64,000 nucleotides of DNA from Arthrobacter sp. MYb227. GTDB lineage: Bacteria; Actinomycetota; Actinomycetes; Actinomycetales; Micrococcaceae. Each line of letters starts with the position of its first letter. Positions within the stretch are counted from its first letter, which is position 1. Positions 60,426-64,000 of this stretch are shown piece after piece. The notes below the pieces were generated by a model. The model searched no databases. It was not told the DNA's origin and saw only the letters and a list, made by a program, of their open reading frames with translations. The DNA lies in NCBI RefSeq assembly GCF_002975435.1, contig NZ_PCPT01000004.1:248001-312000 (forward strand). The letters are read 5' to 3'. Made by a program: the position numbers and the translations under genes.

Positions 60426-60579
60426 ACTTCGCTTTCGTACAACGTGCTCCCTCCCGGTATCACCGCGATAGCTCAGCATTGCGGAACATTCTGGGCGACT
60501 TATGTGTTGTGCAATATGGTCGTATTTTGTAGACCCACCTAGCTCTTTGAGCTCATCCCTTCGATTTAGGAGACCCACA

Positions 60580-61203
60580 GTGTCAGTAAATACCGCGCCA
60601 ACTACCGAAAAAGCAGATTTTTGGTTTGACCCCGTATGCCCATTCGCCTGGGTCACCTCACGTTGGATGGATGAAGTAACACAGGTCCGTAATGTCAGCG
60701 TCGACTGGCACGTCATGAGCCTGTCAATGCTCAACGAACATGCAGAACTCAACGCCGAGTACCGCGCCAAGATGGATTCCAGCTGGGGTCCGGTGCGTGT
60801 AATCACCGCGGCCAGCACCGCCCACGGCACATCGGTCATCAAGCCGCTCTACGATGCCATGGGCACCGAGATCCACGTCAATGGCAACAAGAGCCTCGAC
60901 GAGGTCATCGCCAAGGCACTGGCCGAGGTTGGCCTTCCGGCAGAACTTGCCGCCGCTGCCAGCACCGACGCCCACGATGCAACAATGCGCATCAGCCACA
61001 ACGAGGGCATCAGCCGTGTGGGACAGGACGTGGGAACCCCCATCGTCGCCGTCAACGGCGTTGCCTTCTTCGGGCCGGTCATGACCCGTATTCCACGTGG
61101 CGAAGAAGCAGGAAAGATCTGGGATGCCTCGGTAACCCTCGCTGCTTACCCACACTTCTTTGAGATCAAGCGCAGCCGCTCCGAAGCTCCGCAGTTCGAC
61201 TAA
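60580..61203 (+). CDS. DsbA-fold mycothiol-dependent reductase (Rv2466c-like)
   Basis: 207 residues from GTG 60580 (TAGGAG 7 nt upstream). The thioredoxin-fold start is KADFWFDPVCPFAWVTSRWM with a single Cys in Cys-Pro-Phe-Ala, where the M. tuberculosis Rv2466c has Cys-Pro-Trp-Cys. The helical insert and the C-terminal GTPIVAVNGVAFFGPVMTRIPRGEEA with the cis-Pro are family typical. A one-Cys site fits a mycothiol-mixed-disulphide mechanism. It lies next to mtr, supporting the mycothiol link. Confidence 0.88.
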   Translation: MSVNTAPTTEKADFWFDPVCPFAWVTSRWMDEVTQVRNVSVDWHVMSLSMLNEHAELNAEYRAKMDSSWGPVRVITAASTAHGTSVIKPLYDAMGTEIHVNGNKSLDEVIAKALAEVGLPAELAAAASTDAHDATMRISHNEGISRVGQDVGTPIVAVNGVAFFGPVMTRIPRGEEAGKIWDASVTLAAYPHFFEIKRSRSEAPQFD

Positions 61204-61248
61204 GTCGATTCCGGCCCACTGAGCTGGGCCAGAGAAAAAGCAAATGGC

Positions 61249-61287
61249 GATGGTGTTACTCCCCCTTTCCTGCGGCGTAACACCATC
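61249..61287 (+). terminator. Hairpin after the DsbA-like gene
   Basis: GATGGTGTTAC (61249-61259) pairs with GTAACACCATC (61277-61287), followed by ACTATTTTC. It separates the DsbA-like gene from mtr. Confidence 0.75.
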
Positions 61288-61394
61288 ACTATTTTCAGCA
61301 ATTTTTTGCCCGCCTCGGGCAGCACGCAGGTAAGGGTCTAGACATATGTCTCTGCATCGCCCTTACACCCAGCAAAAGGATTGAAGCCTCCATC

Positions 61395-62801
61395 ATGACT
61401 CATTTCGACCTCGTCATTATCGGAACCGGTTCCGGTAACTCAATCCCCGGCCCGGAGTTCGACGATCTCTCAATTGCCATCGTCGAGGCCGGTTTGTTCG
61501 GAGGTACCTGCCTCAACGTTGGCTGCATTCCGACCAAGATGTTTGTACACCCGGCAGAGCTGGCAGATGCTGCACGTCATGGTAAAAATTTGGGCGTAGA
61601 TGCAACACTGAATTCAATCGACTGGCCCGGGATCCGTGACCGGATTTTCAACCGTATCGACGCCATCGAAGCCGGCGGACGCGAATACCGCGAAGGCCCG
61701 CAAAACCCAAACGTCACGGTCTTCTCCGGCCACGGGCAGTTCACCGGAACTAAGACCTTGAGCATTGATTTGCACGATGGCAATACAGTGGAAATCACCG
61801 GCGATAAATTCGTGTTGGCAGCAGGAGCCCATGCTGTGGTTCCGGATATCCCGGGTCTGACCGACGGTTCTGTTCCGTTCCATACCTCGGACACCATCAT
61901 GCGCATCGATCAGCTGCCCGCCAGCATCGTGATCCTTGGTGGCGGATACATTGCCGCCGAATTCGCTCACGTATTTTCTTCCTTCGGTGTTCAAGTGACC
62001 CAGATTGCTCGTGGCAATCGCCTACTCAAATCCCAGGACCGCGATGTGTCCGAGCTTTTCACCAGCGAAGCATCGCAGCGCTACACGGTACTGCTCGATA
62101 CCCAGATCTCGAAGGTTCGCGAATCGGGTGCTGGAATTGAAATGAACGTTGACGGCCCCGCCGGATCCTCAATACTGCAAGCAGAAATCTTGCTGGTGGC
62201 CACCGGTCGCCAGTCGAATGCGCAACGCCTTGCCGTCGAAAAGACCGGCGTAGCCCTCGACTCCCATGGACGGGTGAAAGTTGATGAGTACCAGCGCACG
62301 AATGTCGAAGGCATTTTTGCGCTGGGTGACATTTCAGCAAGCCACCAGCTCAAGCACGTTGCCAACCATGAGGCTCGGGTGGTCAAGCACAACTTGGTCA
62401 ATCTCGATTCGATGATCGCTTCGGATCACCGGTTCATTCCCGCCGCGGTGTTTACCGATCCGCAGATCGCTTCGGTGGGAATCACCGAGCACTACGCGAT
62501 CAAGCACAGTATTCCTTACGTTTCCAAGACTCAGAACTACTCGGATATTGCCGCCGGATGGGCACGCGAAGACCACGGGCATTTCCTCAAGGTCTTGGCG
62601 GATCCGGCGACCGGGCTATTGCTCGGTGCCCACGTGATCGGCCCGGAGGCGGCAACCGTGATTCAGCCGCTGATCCAGGCAATGTCCTTTGGACAAACCG
62701 CACACGATATTGCCACTAAACAGTATTGGATCCACCCGGCACTCTCGGAACTTGTTGAGAATGCTCTTTTGGGTCTTCCGGCGCCTACCGAGACCAACTA
62801 A
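61395..62801 (+). CDS. mtr: Mycothione reductase
   Basis: 468-residue FAD-dependent disulphide reductase that returns oxidised mycothiol to the thiol with NADPH. The FAD motif is IIGTGSGNSIPGP, redox Cys39 and Cys44 are in GGTCLNVGCIPTKMF, the NADPH motif is VILGGGYIAAEFAH, ALGDISASHQLKHVAN binds FAD, and the C-terminal catalytic pair is His447-Glu452 (WIHPALSELVE). The start, with GSGNS instead of GxGxxGxxAA, is the mycothione reductase form rather than lipoamide dehydrogenase. It confirms a mycothiol-using host. Confidence 0.96.
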   Translation: MTHFDLVIIGTGSGNSIPGPEFDDLSIAIVEAGLFGGTCLNVGCIPTKMFVHPAELADAARHGKNLGVDATLNSIDWPGIRDRIFNRIDAIEAGGREYREGPQNPNVTVFSGHGQFTGTKTLSIDLHDGNTVEITGDKFVLAAGAHAVVPDIPGLTDGSVPFHTSDTIMRIDQLPASIVILGGGYIAAEFAHVFSSFGVQVTQIARGNRLLKSQDRDVSELFTSEASQRYTVLLDTQISKVRESGAGIEMNVDGPAGSSILQAEILLVATGRQSNAQRLAVEKTGVALDSHGRVKVDEYQRTNVEGIFALGDISASHQLKHVANHEARVVKHNLVNLDSMIASDHRFIPAAVFTDPQIASVGITEHYAIKHSIPYVSKTQNYSDIAAGWAREDHGHFLKVLADPATGLLLGAHVIGPEAATVIQPLIQAMSFGQTAHDIATKQYWIHPALSELVENALLGLPAPTETN

Positions 62802-62816
62802 GAACGGTTATTGCAC

Positions 62817-63470
62817 TTAGCCCGCACGTCGCTTCAGGAACTCATCGGCACCCACGCCGGTGAGTTCCTGCGTGTTAAGTGGCCGGCCGGAAACTGCAAG
62901 CAATAGTGCCAGCACACTACCCTGAACCTGCGGACCCTGGCCGTATTCAAAATCAGCATCGGTAGCCACCAGTTTCCACCCGGCGGCTAGTTCCTTCCCA
63001 CCACCCATTTTCACGCTGGTACGCAGCTGGTAAGACAGCGCCGTACGTAATTGGTGAGTTGGATAATTTCCGTGTATTTCCAGCACTCGACGAATATCTT
63101 CGCCATGTACATAGGCCTCAACAAGTCGTGTGGCACGATCCGCCGGCGGGGTGTTTGTCAGCGTGATGACCTCACCAAAGGCCGCAAGAGTTTCTTCCGG
63201 GTCACTACGTTTTTCTTTAGCAATGCCCCGCGCGTTGTCCTTGTCGAAGTCAAAGCCCGCGGCAATCAGTCTGCTGATAAATCCGAGCCGCGTGGTTTTT
63301 GCGCTATCAATCAAATGTGCCAGCACATCGTGAACATCCCAGCCGGGACATGCCGATGGCTTCATCCATGCGGCCGCGTCCAGGCTCTGGAGATCTTCAA
63401 AAAGTGCCCCACGTTCGAGGTGCACCGCTGACCAAATATCCGCTGCCGTTTGCTTCATGCTGTCACTCAA
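62817..63470 (-). CDS. DinB-fold/maleylpyruvate isomerase-like (mycothiol-dependent type) protein
   Basis: 217 residues. The N-terminal DinB-like four-helix bundle (WSAVHLERGALFEDLQSLDAAAWMKPSACPGWDVHDVLAHLIDS by span) carries the conserved PGWDVHDVLAHL with a metal-ligand His. VEAYVHGEDIRRVLEIHG supplies the later His, and a C-terminal SCP2-like part (GSVLALLLAVSGRPL) follows. This is the TIGR03083-type family containing mycothiol-dependent maleylpyruvate isomerase and mycothiol S-transferases. It is convergent with mtr (15 bp between stops). A detoxifying S-transfer role is probable but the substrate is not known. Confidence 0.9.
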   Translation of the reverse strand: MSDSMKQTAADIWSAVHLERGALFEDLQSLDAAAWMKPSACPGWDVHDVLAHLIDSAKTTRLGFISRLIAAGFDFDKDNARGIAKEKRSDPEETLAAFGEVITLTNTPPADRATRLVEAYVHGEDIRRVLEIHGNYPTHQLRTALSYQLRTSVKMGGGKELAAGWKLVATDADFEYGQGPQVQGSVLALLLAVSGRPLNTQELTGVGADEFLKRRAG

Positions 63471-63681
63471 TCAGCGATGACCGACACTTGACAAGTGAAT
63501 CTCATCAAATGTTCCTTCACCGAAGGTTAGCTTCGCTCGGAGTGTGGCAGCACGCTTGTGCATCGCCGGCAGGGACACAGTTTGCTCGGATCGAAAGGCT
63601 GGTTTCTGGCCGTTGAAGCCGCCCGAAGATCGGGGAGCCTAGGGATGGTCACTACTGGATTCATTCAAAGGGGGGGAAACC

Positions 63682-63972
63682 ATGAATGACAAGAACTCGG
63701 CAGGGCTTTTCGTCACGGGTGTGACTTTTGTGATCGCCGGACCGTTACTGATCATCATCGGGACAACTTTTGGTGCCGGTGCCCTCTTATCTAGTTCAAT
63801 ATCCGATATGGCTGCCCTGATCATCGGAGCAAATGTACTCGGAGGACTGCTGAGCCTGATCGGCATCATCATGCTGATTGGCGCGACCTACCGGGCTTTG
63901 GTCAAGATCGATGCCTTGCAGGTGACGGCGCCCTCGGCACATAGGCAGCATTGGCCAGCAGACCGCGGATAG
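63682..63972 (+). CDS. Small two-helix membrane protein
   Basis: 96 residues, MNDKNSAGLFVTGVTF. The helices are at about 8-30 (LFVTGVTFVIAGPLLIIIG) and 45-70 (ALIIGANVLGGLLSLIGIIMLIGA), and the tail is polar. ATG 63682 has AAAGGGGGG 5-10 nt upstream. The function is unknown; it resembles generic actinobacterial two-helix proteins. It ends 28 bp before the window edge. Confidence 0.72.
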   Translation: MNDKNSAGLFVTGVTFVIAGPLLIIIGTTFGAGALLSSSISDMAALIIGANVLGGLLSLIGIIMLIGATYRALVKIDALQVTAPSAHRQHWPADRG

Positions 63973-64000
63973 CCCCCGAAACAATACAACCGCGCACGTT

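Noticed and set aside
60724-61155. 143-codon minus-strand frame
   Set aside because: Complement of the DsbA-like gene, without start signals.
1-64000. CRISPR array or prophage
   Set aside because: No regularly spaced direct repeats and no phage structural or integrase genes were seen. The only mobile element is the IS3-family copy.

Overview
The window is a chromosomal segment of a high-to-moderate G+C actinobacterium, most probably a member of the Micrococcaceae (Arthrobacter/Glutamicibacter-like). The reasons are mycothiol-linked genes (mycothione reductase, a DsbA-fold mycothiol-type reductase, a DinB/maleylpyruvate-isomerase-fold protein), a SAM-IV-like riboswitch ahead of metY-metX, a dusB-dgt-dnaG block, sugar ABC operons without their own ATPase, and several apparently leaderless starts. 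The genus is an inference from gene content only.

Layout. 1-9.7 kb: a cut-off ABC-F ATPase, a lipase-maturation-factor-like membrane protein, one intact-looking IS3-family element beside a tRNA-Asn gene, then dusB-dgt-dnaG and a YceI protein. 10-17 kb: a flavin-dependent oxidoreductase, a beta-carbonic anhydrase, a 0.7-kb empty stretch, a two-gene membrane-protein pair, and glyS with a GNAT gene. 17.4-27.9 kb: a small secreted two-cysteine protein divergent from a large LuxR-type (LAL) regulator, an AhpD-like protein, two tandem YdcZ-type transporters, an S4 RNA-binding protein, a GntR/membrane-protein operon with a clear double-palindrome promoter, two esterases and a SHOCT protein. 28-34 kb: methionine synthesis (metY-metX under a SAM riboswitch), a VOC protein, two paralogous mini membrane proteins, a CPBP protease and a phosphotransferase-fold kinase.

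34-42.9 kb is one carbohydrate system on the minus strand. A SIS-domain deaminase/isomerase, ROK kinase, PfkB kinase and class II aldolase form one unit, followed by an ABC transporter (binding protein and two permeases), a CutC-family protein and a DeoR regulator. The enzyme set fits amino-sugar (galactosamine/GalNAc type) breakdown through tagatose phosphates. Inverted repeats lie in front of both units.

43.8-53.6 kb is a histidine-utilisation region. iclR-hutU-(M20 hydrolase)-hutF-hutI is divergent from hutH across a palindromic IclR-type site, and hutD lies 8 kb away. No hutG is seen, and an AllC-like M20 hydrolase sits in its place. Downstream lies a second HAL/PAL-fold gene in which the MIO-forming Ala-Ser-Gly is replaced by Thr-Ser-Asp with one residue missing, and other active-site residues also differ. 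I consider this the most unusual protein in the window.

54-64 kb: a LysE exporter, a ribbon-helix-helix toxin-antitoxin-like pair, a PEP/pyruvate-binding (rifampin-phosphotransferase-like) protein with its own TetR regulator and a perfect palindrome in front, and a thiol-redox cluster (BCP-type peroxiredoxin, DsbA-like reductase, mycothione reductase, DinB-fold protein). I found no CRISPR array, prophage or rRNA.
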